From positions 1 to 24,570 of the forward strand of contig BDIU01000102.1 in NCBI GenBank assembly GCA_002118135.1: DNA of 24,570 bases, written 5' to 3'. The stretch is from Trebouxia sp. TZW2008. Its lineage: Eukaryota; Chlorophyta; Trebouxiophyceae; Trebouxiales; Trebouxiaceae. The notes beneath the pieces were generated by a model. The model had not been told where the DNA came from. It made no database searches and worked only from the letters and a program-made list of their open reading frames with translations. A program made the translations under genes and the position numbers. Positions 1 through 9,093 of the stretch are shown here, piece after piece; positions within the stretch are counted from its first letter, which is position 1, and every line of letters starts with the position of its first letter.

Positions 1-599
1 CAGAGCACGGTTGTGATAGCGTAGAATCTGCTGCCAAAAATGGAATTGCAGAGGAAAACGGCCAAACTCTGCCAGGACTATGAGATTGCTGGAGTCAGCT
101 GCCACGATGGCGGCCACGTGATGCCAGCCTGGCCACCATCGCCGACTTCAGTTGACTTGCCTTGCCTGCACCGCTCACCTTTCAATAACCGACACAGCAG
201 CATCGGCGCGCACATACTTTCTGTCGTGAGGAGCAACAGATAGTCGTCGTCGGAGCATCTACTTCTGCCAAGAAAGGCGTAAGCGTTAACGCACAGGCAA
301 GGTGAGTGCCTGCTAGGTCAAGATTCCGAAGTTTCAGCACCCTGTCTTGGACAAAGCATCGCATTCTCCTACGCACGAGCGCCACTTGCCAACGCAAGAA
401 CCGCTCGCATTCAGCGATGCGACCACTTGCGTCCCGCCAGAAAGCTCGCGTCTGCAGCTTGTGCACTTCAGACCATCAAAGTGTCATCAAGACGCCTCCT
501 GTCACACATTGCACTGGCATCTGGCAAAGACGTTTCCACGGCACGGCTTCATGACATTGAGCATAACGAAGTTTGTGTTTAAGCAAGGCGCTTCTACAG
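1..599 (+). other. Upstream region and probable 5' UTR of the carrier gene
   Basis: No protein family is recognisable in any frame here. The short open frames on both strands overlap each other and look like chance. The segment should contain the promoter and 5' UTR of the carrier starting at position 600. I see no clear TATA box or other defined element. The 5' end of the transcript cannot be placed from sequence alone. Confidence 0.4.
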
Positions 600-3500
600 A
601 TGGCCACTGACCTTCAAAGGAAGGATCTGAGCCCTGCTTGGAAGGCCACAAAACCCTTTGTCAATGGAGGTCTCAGTGGTATGGCGGCAACCTGCATCAT
701 CCAGCCAATTGACATGGTGAAGGTCAGGATACAGATTGGAGCCAAGGGAGGCCCAGTAAGTGATCACAACCCTTCTCACAAGCAATACTGTTTACTGGTA
801 TCTTGGTGCTTCTTGTGATTTGGTTCTCCATGCTGTAATGGCTATAGGTATGAGCTTGAGCCTGTAATCAATATGGTCAGTTGGTGTTCTTTTTCCAGCC
901 GTGTGCTATATGCTGCAGCTTCATTTGCTGTTCAGAGCAATTGTGAGCTGAATGCATATGGTGGAGGGAGTTGCTTATGTTTGATGATGCTACTGCATGC
1001 TATTCAAAGCTGCTGAAGCCATTTTTTCTGCTTGAAGAACTTGAAACTGTTTACACAACAAGTGTGCACTCCTGCTCCTTCTGTCATGACTCTAAGGTTG
1101 TTTATGTGTGTTCGCAGTTGAAAGTTGCACAGGACATCATTGCCAAAGATGGAGCTGGTGGTCTGTACAAGGGTCTCTCTGCTGGTCTACTCAGACAGGC
1201 CACATACACAACTGCTCGATTGGGGATCTTCCAGATCTTCTCTGACCTTCTGAAACAGCAGAACCAGGGCAAGGTATACTGTGACACTCTACAATCGTTC
1301 ATTGCATTCCTGTTGCACACTACCCACTGTTGCAAATCTCCCTGCTATGATTGCATCAGGCAAGCACTCGCCAAATTTGCAGGTACATGGACCTAGGTCA
1401 GTGTTCAAGTTCTTAGCAGCCGTGGGTCTTTAGATAGTTTTTCTGCCATGATGACAATTGTATGCCCAGGCTTTTTGCACTGCCCGGTCTGTGCCAGCAG
1501 TCAGTCAGGATCTGTACTTATTTGTATAAGGCAATGCTGTCCGTATGCTTGCACAGACAAATCTTGCTGGTCAGCTAGTCATTTGGCTGACTGTACAGTG
1601 TCATGCTGAGATGCATGGAAATTGCGCTTTTGAATCTAGGGCTGAGGAGGCACCCTTGCTCAGATTGCAAAAAGGACCTGCGCTAGTCGGTAGCACTCAT
1701 GTCCTGATATGTGTGCAGAACATCCCCTTGTACCAGAAGGCTGGTGCAGGGCTGGCAGCAGGAGGCCTAGGGGCGCTTGTGGGCTCCCCAGCAGATCTGT
1801 CATTGATCAGAATGCAAGCAGATTCCACACTGCCAGAGGCACAGAGGCGTCACTACAAGGGCGTGGGTGATGCACTGACCAGGATTATAAAGGAGGAGGG
1901 AGCCATTGGATTGTTCAGGGGGGCTGGTCCTACTGTCACTAGGGCTATGGCCCTCAACATGGGCATGCTTGCCTCAAATGACCAGGTGAGAGCCAAGCTG
2001 AAGCTATCACTTGAATGGCTTGTTAATTGTCAAGTTACGTGCTCAACAGACCGTGTATTGAGCAATAGTGATGGTGTTCACTGTGGACAGCACTTGACAT
2101 GAGCTGGCCATATTCCTTGGTTGGCGGTCAACAAGAAAATAGCTTGTGTCGGTCTGTCTGTCAGTGGCATGCAGCGTGTCATGCTGCTTTGGTGTGAGGG
2201 CTTGTGTGGCCTCTGTGGTGCTGACAATGATTGCAGAGCTGCAGACCTGCAGTGACTGCTGTGTGGCACTTTTGGCCATTTTCTGTGTCGCATCCTTGAC
2301 AGATTTGGCAAAGGCATGTCAAGTCTGCCCATCAGCAAATGCACATTTGGAAAGTTATATCGATGGGCAGACGGTGTCATCTTGTACAAGCAGAAAAGCA
2401 GCTTGCACAGTTGTCGTCGAAAACGCTGCTCATGAGCCATGACACTGTTGTAAGGCACCTGCTGCAGCATGTGCCTACCTGGCGCAGTCAGGCCATTTTA
2501 TGTTGCATCAACAGATTGAAACTGACACGCTACCTGTGAGGAACGAAGTTGACGAAGATGAGAATCTTAGGTCCTGCAGCAGTCTCTAGGTACTGTGAGT
2601 CAAAATGTCACCTGGTCACGCTGAGCTTGTCTGGAACGACCTTTCTCTCACAAAGCTAACTTGGGGAAGTGACAAAACGTAGTGAACATGTTTGATTTGG
2701 CTTTGCTCCGGTGGCAGCAGCTCTAATTGGACCCAACACCAGCTGCTTGACCTTTCAAGATCTTCTGTAACTCAACTCAGCAGCAAGCAGCAGACTGATT
2801 CCAATGTGACCTGTGTGCAAGCGATCAAAGCGCCAGAGGATGCTGGATTGCAAACGACAGTTGGACAGTCTAATTCACCTTGGATTGGCAAGCAACCCAT
2901 TGCAACAACTATGCTTAGCAAGATAGATTGTGGTGTAATGCATTTGTAGGCACAGGAATTGCTAGAGCATGCCAGCTTTGCACTGGATAGAAAACTGCGC
3001 TGGCAGGAGATACCATCACCATTTGTTTTGTTTTCTCAATAACGCATCATGGGGCAAAATGCACATTGCATGTACTGTAAGCACCCAACTGCATTGTCCT
3101 GCAACATGTGTGCGGGCAAAGGAACTGCTAGAGGATGCTGCTTTTGCACAGGACAGTCAAGCAGTCGTTCTAGGAGGCACCACAATCACAGTTTGTCTTC
3201 TTCTCTCAATAATATATCATTGGGCAAAATGCGCATTGCACTTGCTTTAAGAAGCCAATCAATTATCCCACGATATGTGTGCAGGTGAAGGAAATGCTAG
3301 AGGATGCTGGCTTTGCAAGGATGGTCAGAAAGTCGCTTTGGGAGGCGCCACTATCGCCAGCTTCTTGACATTTCTTGCATTTTTCACTTATGTGCAATTA
3401 TGCCTCTGCTTTGGCACAAGTTGTACTGAATGCAAACAGCAGACTGCTGTGTGCTGTGGCATGTATACAGGCAAAGGAGCTGCGAGAGGACGGCGGCTTT

Positions 3501-4817
3501 GCAAAGGGTTGTGAGACAGTCACTCTCACCTTGATGGAGAAGGTCACAAGCTGCATGGACTGTGATATGCAAACTAATGTGTGCAATGGCGTTTTGCAGG
3601 CAAAGGAACTGCTAGAGGAAGCTGGCTTTGCAAAGGACGGTCAGGCAGTCGTTCTAGGAGGCGCCACAATCGCTGGCTTCTGTGCAGCTGCCTGCAGTCT
3701 GCCATTTGACTTTGTCAAGACACGCATTCAGAAGATGGAGAAGCTGCCTGACGGTTCATATCCCTACAAGAGCCCTGTAGACTGTGCTGTCAAGACCTTC
3801 AGAGACGAAGGCTTCCTCAAGTTTTACACTGGCTTCCCCACCTACTGTCTCAGGTCAGTGATTTCTCCCTTGTTTTGATGCCACTTGATGGCTCATTTGC
3901 GTGTCCGTTTCGAAGATGATACTGAACTCAATTCCATGGTTCTCTTGTAGATCCCACCCATTGTCTCAGGTCAGCGCCCTGCTTGTGTACCGTTCTGGTT
4001 GTCTCATGACAGTGTCTTTATGTGAGGGGAGACTGAAAAGAGAAGGCAGGCTACGCCAATGATGTGGCAATGGGAGCCTTTGTGAGCAGCAGCAGCCCAA
4101 CAAGGGACTTCCTTGTCCTTTTATGAAGATTTGGTGGTTCCTAGGCTGTTTCTGGTCACAAAGTCTGCTGCCCTGATGCTCAGTGGTGTAGACTTCCCTT
4201 GTTGTTTCTAAGCCCTCAGCATTGAAGTCATCTGCATATACCCTTCATCTAGTGACCCTCAGTGAGTTGTCTTGCATGACTTACGCCTCCAGGAACACTG
4301 GTGCTGCATGCACATCAGGCTTGCCATCATCCCTGATTGTACTTAAGTCGTGTGATCCTCAAAGAAGCGCAACCTCATCAGCTCTCTGAGGGGCAGAAGA
4401 CTTTAGTGCAATGAGGGACGATGGCAAGCCTGATATGCATGCAGCACAAGTGTTCCTCGAGGCTCGAGCGTAATAGGGTGTGCCCTGCTTCATTTTGATC
4501 CTGTTTTGGCGTCAGCTGATGCACAGCTTAAGCTGTAATGCAGGAGCAGCAGTGAGTTTTGCAGATTGTTGTTCACACTGGGTGATGTCAAAGTAGGGTG
4601 TTGTCAAGTGGAACTCGCCTTATACGACCAGCTCCAGTTTGCTGACTTAGTCATGTGCTGTCAGGCGGTTTGCATCAGTCAGCCTGTTGTGCTTGTTCTG
4701 GAAATTATGATGTCGTGCCAATGCTTGTGTGTGACATGCAGGATTGCGCCACACGTCGCTTTCACCTTGATCTTTGTTGCGACCCTGCCCAAGCTTGAGG
4801 CCAAGATTGGCTTGTAG
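600..4817 (+). CDS. DTC: Mitochondrial dicarboxylate/tricarboxylate (2-oxoglutarate/malate-type) carrier, 5 exons
   Basis: Exons 600-755, 1118-1273, 1719-1985, 3600-3853 and 4742-4817 join in phase to 302 aa, close to the size of plant DTC proteins. The family exchanges 2-oxoglutarate, malate and related di/tricarboxylates across the inner mitochondrial membrane. Three carrier signatures are visible, one per repeat: PIDMVK at residues 36-41, PADLSLIR at 128-135 and PFDFVK at 228-233. Segments such as GLYKGLSAGLLRQATYT and RAMALNMGMLAS are typical of the DTC/OGC group. All introns are GT-AG. The last junction splits an Arg codon. The ATG at 600 gives the usual short N-terminus without a presequence. 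Intron 3 holds degraded copies of the start of exon 4, and intron 4 holds a copy of its end plus a long hairpin. Family assignment is strong. Substrate preference is inferred from plant homologues. Confidence 0.93.
2815..3535 (+). repeat. Array of five degraded copies of the acceptor side of carrier exon 4
   Basis: Intron 3 carries five imperfect copies of the 3' intron end plus the first 45-80 nt of exon 4 (intact exon at 3600). They start near 2815 (weak), 2950, 3112, 3284 and 3472, spaced roughly 130-190 bp. Translated, they echo the exon start AKELLEEAGFAKDG, for example AKELLEDAAFAQDS at the 3115 copy. Flanking intron is copied too: the stretches near 3025-3075 and 3195-3245 share 'TCTCAATAA' and 'GGGCAAAATG'. 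The acceptor AG survives in the 2950, 3284 and 3472 copies and is lost in the 3115 copy (GCGGG). None continues into the second half of exon 4, so none can replace it. Confidence 0.85.
3950..3980 (+). repeat. Degraded copy of the donor side of carrier exon 4
   Basis: About 100 bp after the exon 4 donor (exon ends at 3853), the sequence 'CCCACCCATTGTCTCAGGTCAG' is nearly repeated from the true junction 'CCCACCTACTGTCTCAG|GTCAG'. It is a short copy of the exon end with its 5' splice site, lying downstream in intron 4. The copy is short, so chance cannot be fully excluded. Confidence 0.6.
4281..4473. repeat. Long imperfect inverted repeat (hairpin) in carrier intron 4
   Basis: Arm 1 (4281-4349) is nearly the reverse complement of arm 2 (4399-4473), separated by about 49 nt. 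The core of arm 1, 4311-4334 and beyond, pairs for about 34 positions with only two mismatches. The outer ends match as TTACGC and GCGTAA, with a small bulge from extra bases in arm 2. The transcript of this intron could fold into a stem of about 70 bp. It could be a small-RNA precursor-like hairpin or a foldback/MITE-type element. I see no clear target-site duplication at the borders. Confidence 0.8.
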
Positions 4818-5466
4818 CCGTACTACAAATCAACCCCCAATTCGGTTCGAGTTTCAATGAAAATATGTGTAAAAGCAGGCTGATGAACATTCCTTTGTGT
4901 GGTCAACATGTACAATGCATGCAAGTCTTGACCGCTGCACTGTCAATGTAAAAATCCAGCACAATGCTGCACAAATGTAACGTGCATCTCAGTGAGGCAT
5001 GCAAATCATTCATGGTACTGGCTGCTGCCACAAAACAGCACCCAGGACCTCTCCGGCAGGTCACAACTGGGAAATTAGATTCCTTGAGCGCCCGCACTTG
5101 ACATCTTTTCCGGCAAAGTTTTGGTCTGGTGCAGTCATATATACCCCGTCGCTGAGTTACGTGATGATTCACACACTTGGCATGACGGCAAGAGCAGTAC
5201 GATGCTGCTCCTCTTCACGTTGAGATGATGACAGCTCGTACTTTGCATGACGGACATGCAGTAATATCGTCACTGTCCGTGCATTTGAAAATGAATAAGT
5301 AGACTGGAATTGGCAGACAGATATAACTCACAAAGGTGTTGAACTTCTGTGGCGCACACTCAACAAAGCTAGGCACTTGCTGAACAAGGACGCATACTAG
5401 CATTGCATTACTGGCAACACTGTGCAGTATCAGTAAGGGGAGTCAAGTCAGTAGGCCATGAGACAC
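4818..5466. other. Convergent intergenic region between carrier and LPAAT genes
   Basis: This is the shared 3' flank of two genes that end toward each other. Open frames here are short and match nothing I recognise. It should hold both 3' UTRs. Apart from the TGTAA near 4868, no defined element is evident. Confidence 0.45.
4868..4872 (+). terminator. Possible TGTAA polyadenylation signal of the carrier gene
   Basis: A TGTAA pentamer lies about 50 nt after the carrier stop codon. TGTAA is the usual poly(A) signal in green algae such as Chlamydomonas. The motif is short and can occur by chance, so this is tentative. Confidence 0.35.
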
Positions 5467-8400
5467 TCATTCCTTGGTACTAAGCTGTGGATGCACCGCC
5501 TGAGCAGGCAGTCTGCTGGCAATCGCATTTCTTGTTTCCAAAAGCATTTCATCAGCCTTTTTAGGTTGCACGGCAGGATGGACAATCATTCTTACTGAGC
5601 CATTGTACACCATGTTTTCTTTCCCATTGGGCATGAGCTTTCCTGTGCCGATGAGTGTGACTGGCACAACTGGGACTTTTGCCCTAGCAGCAATGCTGAA
5701 TGCCCCCTGCAGCACATGTGAACTATGAGAACTAGTTGGTGCCCAAGTTGTCATTATGCACAAGCCTCCTTACTGCATTCTCTACTGTCAGCGCAGCCAC
5801 AGGGCGACTTGGCAGCTGTAGTCGATCGATGCCACTTGAGTCAGTATCAACAGCGTCATCAAGTCAGCCCATTGTGGAGTCTCGGTGTGAGTCCCCTCAG
5901 GGAAGAACAGAACACTACATCCCAGTAGATACATGCAACTGACATCACAAGCCAAACATGCACATGCAGATGTGCTCTCAAACGTAAACAGGCGCAAGTG
6001 CAAGGTGTTGACTCACCAGGCATGGCAGTACCTTCTTGAAGGCAATTGTTTTGCCATCCTTACATTTAGAGAAGAAGAGAATGCATTATCCCAAAGTCAG
6101 CAGCTGACACTGCTCAAGATGGCTGTGGTGACTTGATGCAACTTCAGGCAACAGGCTTGCATGCAGCTATTTTTCCCAACCCCAGTGCAAATTGCTTCAG
6201 ACAAGTAACAGACCAAATCAGCAGGCGTGGCATGACCTTCTTGAACGTGACAATCTTGCCGTCCTTGGTGTAAGTTCTTTCAAAGAAGAAGAGATTGCAA
6301 CATCCCACACATCAGCTGTCGACAATGGCATCAGATGAGTGTCCTGACATGCCACATCAATCAATAGGCATGGTACTCAGTAGGCATGGGACGTACCGTC
6401 TTGAATGCAGCCATCTTGCCATGCGTAGTGTGAATGAACATGACAACTCATCATGCGTGGCATTACCTTCTTGAATGCAGCCATTTTGCCGTCCTTGGTG
6501 CGGGTTCCTTCAGGGAAGAAGAGGACACTGCATCCCAGAGTGAGCAGCCTGCCACACTCTTTCAGACAGTTCATCTGGCTGCGCTTGTCCATTCGATTCA
6601 ACTTCACATGCCCTGCATTTGACAATGTGGTCTGAATGACACCCATTTGCGACTTTGCAGGGGCACTATTTGCTTGCATAGTATAGCCTGCCACGCTTTT
6701 CCAGGCTGTTCATCTGACTTCAATTGTGCAGGCGGTTTACTCTCACATGCCCTGTGTAATGGCGCTGCTAGCAATCTCAACTGGTGGGCATTGGCTCAAG
6801 GTCAGCTCGCAGATACAGAATGTGCAGATTGCAAATATGCTGCAGCCATTAGCTAGGCACACATTCCTGTTGGTATGCCAGTATGCTGAGCAGTTGACTG
6901 CATGTCAGAATTGACTCAGAAACAATAGTATGCAGGTGACATATTGGCAAATGTGACTCACCTGTGAGAAACATGCTCCAGCCCACAATGGGTATGAGAA
7001 AATTGCTGGTCTTGGAAACAAACTTGAAGGGCCGATTCAGGTGAAACAATGTGAAAATGTCCTGTCAACAGCAAAAACACTTTGCACATATTCTCCCTGT
7101 CTTGACCTCAACCAGTTTGACGTGTACAAACTGTTGCTGACGTAAGTAACTTACCAGGAAACTTTGATGGTTAGACACATATACTGCTGGCTGGTTTGGT
7201 GGCGGCAGGTTCTCAGCTCCTTCTATCTGCAGACATGCCAGTTGCATCACTCTGTCTGTGCTTTGCATGATTGCATGAATGGCAATACTCATTGCGAGCA
7301 CTTGTGCTGCTGAGCAACTTGCAGCAGAACGCAACAATTTGAGGCATTCAACTGTTTCTTGATGCCTGTTCTGATGTACACAAGCTCTTTTGTCATGCTC
7401 ATTGTGGACAGTGGCGCAGCCTCTCTAGCAGAGTCCAACAATTTGAGGCATTCAACTAACTCACTAGGCCCAACCTGCTTACGCATCAGTCCTAGTCATG
7501 CTCATTGTGGGTGACTATGTTGCCTTTGCAGCAGAAACCAACAACTTTTCGCATTCAAGTGCTCATTAGGCCCAATCTGCTTACGCATCAGTCCTAGTGG
7601 AGGACTACGTTGCCTTTGCAGCAGAAACCAACATGGGCTTTTGGCATATGAGGCCCAATTTGCTGTGCTCAAGCTCTTTGGTCATGCTCATTGTGGGTGA
7701 CTATGTTGCCTTTGCAGCAGAAAGCGACACTTTTTCGGCGTTCAACTATCTCATGAGGCCCAATGTGCATCAGCCCCAGCCAGGCATTGTGGGGAAGTAT
7801 GCTTCTTGGCAGCAGATTTCAACAAATTGCGGCATTCAGTAGTTGCTTTTGTGCTGTGCAGTGGCGTAGTTCACTCACAATGCGCCCACCTGGACTCCGT
7901 AGAAGGGTGTTGTGCTAGCCTTTGCCCAAACATTGTTCACAAAGTGCTGTGCTGCTCGCCTGTACAGCAGCCAGTGTTCTTTTGTGCAGCAAATGCAACA
8001 GGTCAGCTTCCTGAGCAAGATGAGCACATGATGGTGTTGCTGTTGCTACCTGTGCTTGTCCAGCAAAAGGACAAATGGTGTCATGACGAGCATCGATACG
8101 AACAAAGGTATCGACAGCGCTAGCGTGAAGAGATAGAACAGCAGGCCTTTGATCTTGGCTAACAAGGCTGACCCTTCAGGATAGGGATTGAAAGATATTG
8201 TGCCTGCAGTTGGAACAAAAGACTGTAACATGATGTGATGACTGCAACAAATCTCTGCAAGCCAGACGTACCACCATCTGGAGCTGGCAGAGGCAAGTCA
8301 GCTGCTGCCGCGCTGCACACTATGCATCTTCGCCTAGGCTGACGCTGCTGCTGCCGGCTGTTTGCTTTGGCACCAGTCAAGTGAATGTAGGGGTGCCGTT

Positions 8401-8494
8401 GCAAAGCGAAGCGGGCTGGTCTCTGTACACCCGTCAAAATAGAGCAGGGTAATCGTGCAGCCCGAACGCCAACTTTTGTCAAGCCGCCCGCCAT
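5467..8494 (-). CDS. 1-acyl-sn-glycerol-3-phosphate acyltransferase, chloroplast-type, 7 exons
   Basis: Exons, in coding order: 8494-8272, 8203-8050, 7959-7890, 7226-7155, 7061-6962, 6612-6467 and 5706-5467. They join in phase to 334 aa. The enzyme acylates lysophosphatidic acid to phosphatidic acid in glycerolipid synthesis. The catalytic NHQSFLD (H-x4-D, residues 168-174) is split by an intron just before the Asp. The substrate motif FFPEGTR is at 238-244 and VPVTLIGTG follows in the last exon. Residues 94-122 are a strong membrane segment. Residues 1 to about 65 are Arg/Ala/Ser-rich and end CIVCSAAAA, like a plastid transit peptide. Exon 3 (RRAAQHFVNNVWAKASTTPF) was found by phase and homology. 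ATGs at 8503 and 8533 are in frame; 8494 is preferred for its ATGGCG context. Confidence 0.93.
5848..6440 (-). repeat. Four degraded copies of the donor side of LPAAT exon 6
   Basis: The intron between exons 6 and 7 holds four imperfect copies of the end of exon 6, whose intact form ends at 6467. They lie near 6389-6435 (short), 6230-6320, 6025-6112 and 5848-5928. Reading on the minus strand, they echo the FFPEGTRTKDGKMAAFKK region. The 6230 copy reads FFFERTYTKDGKIVTFKK, the 6025 copy has in-frame stops, and the 5848 copy keeps LGCSVLFFPEGTHTE before diverging. The first three keep a GT after the exon-like end (gtacgt, gtcatg, gtactg). All lie downstream of the real donor in the direction of transcription. 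Confidence 0.85.
7321..7845. repeat. Six-unit tandem repeat of about 100 bp in LPAAT intron 3
   Basis: Units share the core 'GCAGCAGAAACCAACAA...GCATTCAA', starting near 7321, 7427, 7528, 7618, 7714 and 7809. Spacing is about 107, 101, 90, 96 and 95 bp. Several units also share 'AGGCCCAATCTGCTTACGCATC' variants and 'CATGCTCATTGTGGGTGACTATGTTGCC'-like segments, in part. The unit does not resemble any exon of the gene. It lies between exon 3 (7890-7959) and exon 4 (7155-7226), which its expansion separates. Confidence 0.8.
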
Positions 8495-8667
8495 TGAATG
8501 CATGCAAGTTGTGCGTGGAACACCGCCTATCATTCTCGAGCGGTTACTTCAGCTCCCGCATGCTCTCAGAGAGCGACCGCTGCACGCGATGGGTTCGAGC
8601 CTTTGACGTCGCCCACAAGCGGCGCGGTAACGCAAAACAGAACCTGCTGCTGTTAGCGAAGGACTGA
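8495..8667. promoter_or_regulatory. Short divergent promoter region, LPAAT and thioredoxin-fold gene
   Basis: Only about 170 bp separate the preferred LPAAT ATG (8494, minus strand) from the first candidate ATG of the rightward gene (8668). If the rightward gene starts at 9374 instead, the gap is about 880 bp. The two genes would share a promoter region. I see no clear core promoter motif. The role is inferred from position. Confidence 0.4.
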
Positions 8668-9093
8668 ATGACGGATAGAGCGCAGAACGCACAATGCAAG
8701 GCTCAGTCTTTTGCGCGAAAGCGGATCAGAGAGAGATTAATGATTTTACATGCTTCCGTTGTTAACGTGAACCGGCACATGGTTGTTCGGCGAAGAAGAC
8801 CGCTGCTCGGTTGCTTGCCCTATCACGTGCAGCACGTGAATTTTAGTCCGCTTAAGGCCTCACGTCGTGGAGCGCAGTCCATCTACCGTGCGCTTGCGAG
8901 AGGCGCGCACAGCAAGGCAACAGGGTTCACTGCACGCAAAAATTTGACCCAGATGTCACAATCTTGTTTGCAAGGGGCCAAGGGTCTGCAGATCCCAGCA
9001 GCAAGGCGACATCCATCTACGGGGTCAACGAGGCGTGTTCCGCTCAGGACATCCAGCAAGATGTCCTCAACTCGTGACGCCGCGCCAGCAAAA
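8668..9093 (+). CDS. Candidate N-terminal (transit-peptide) exon of the thioredoxin-fold gene
   Basis: This open stretch of 142 codons is rich in Arg, Ser, Ala and Lys and poor in acidic residues, as chloroplast transit peptides are. It ends at a possible donor 'AAA|GTAGGG' at 9094 in phase 0. The next possible acceptor, 'AATGCAG|CTT' at 9380, is also phase 0 and opens directly into the core frame. In-frame ATGs lie at 8668, 8740 and 8779. The support is phase and composition only; the core could instead start at the ATG at 9374. No homologous sequence is recognised in this leader. Confidence 0.45.

Noticed and set aside
182..466. Leftward open frame at the left edge
   Set aside because: The composition is random-looking, it overlaps other open frames, and no family is recognisable.
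7321..7845. CRISPR-like array
   Set aside because: The repeats are long, diverged and lie in a eukaryotic intron, with no constant spacer/repeat split.
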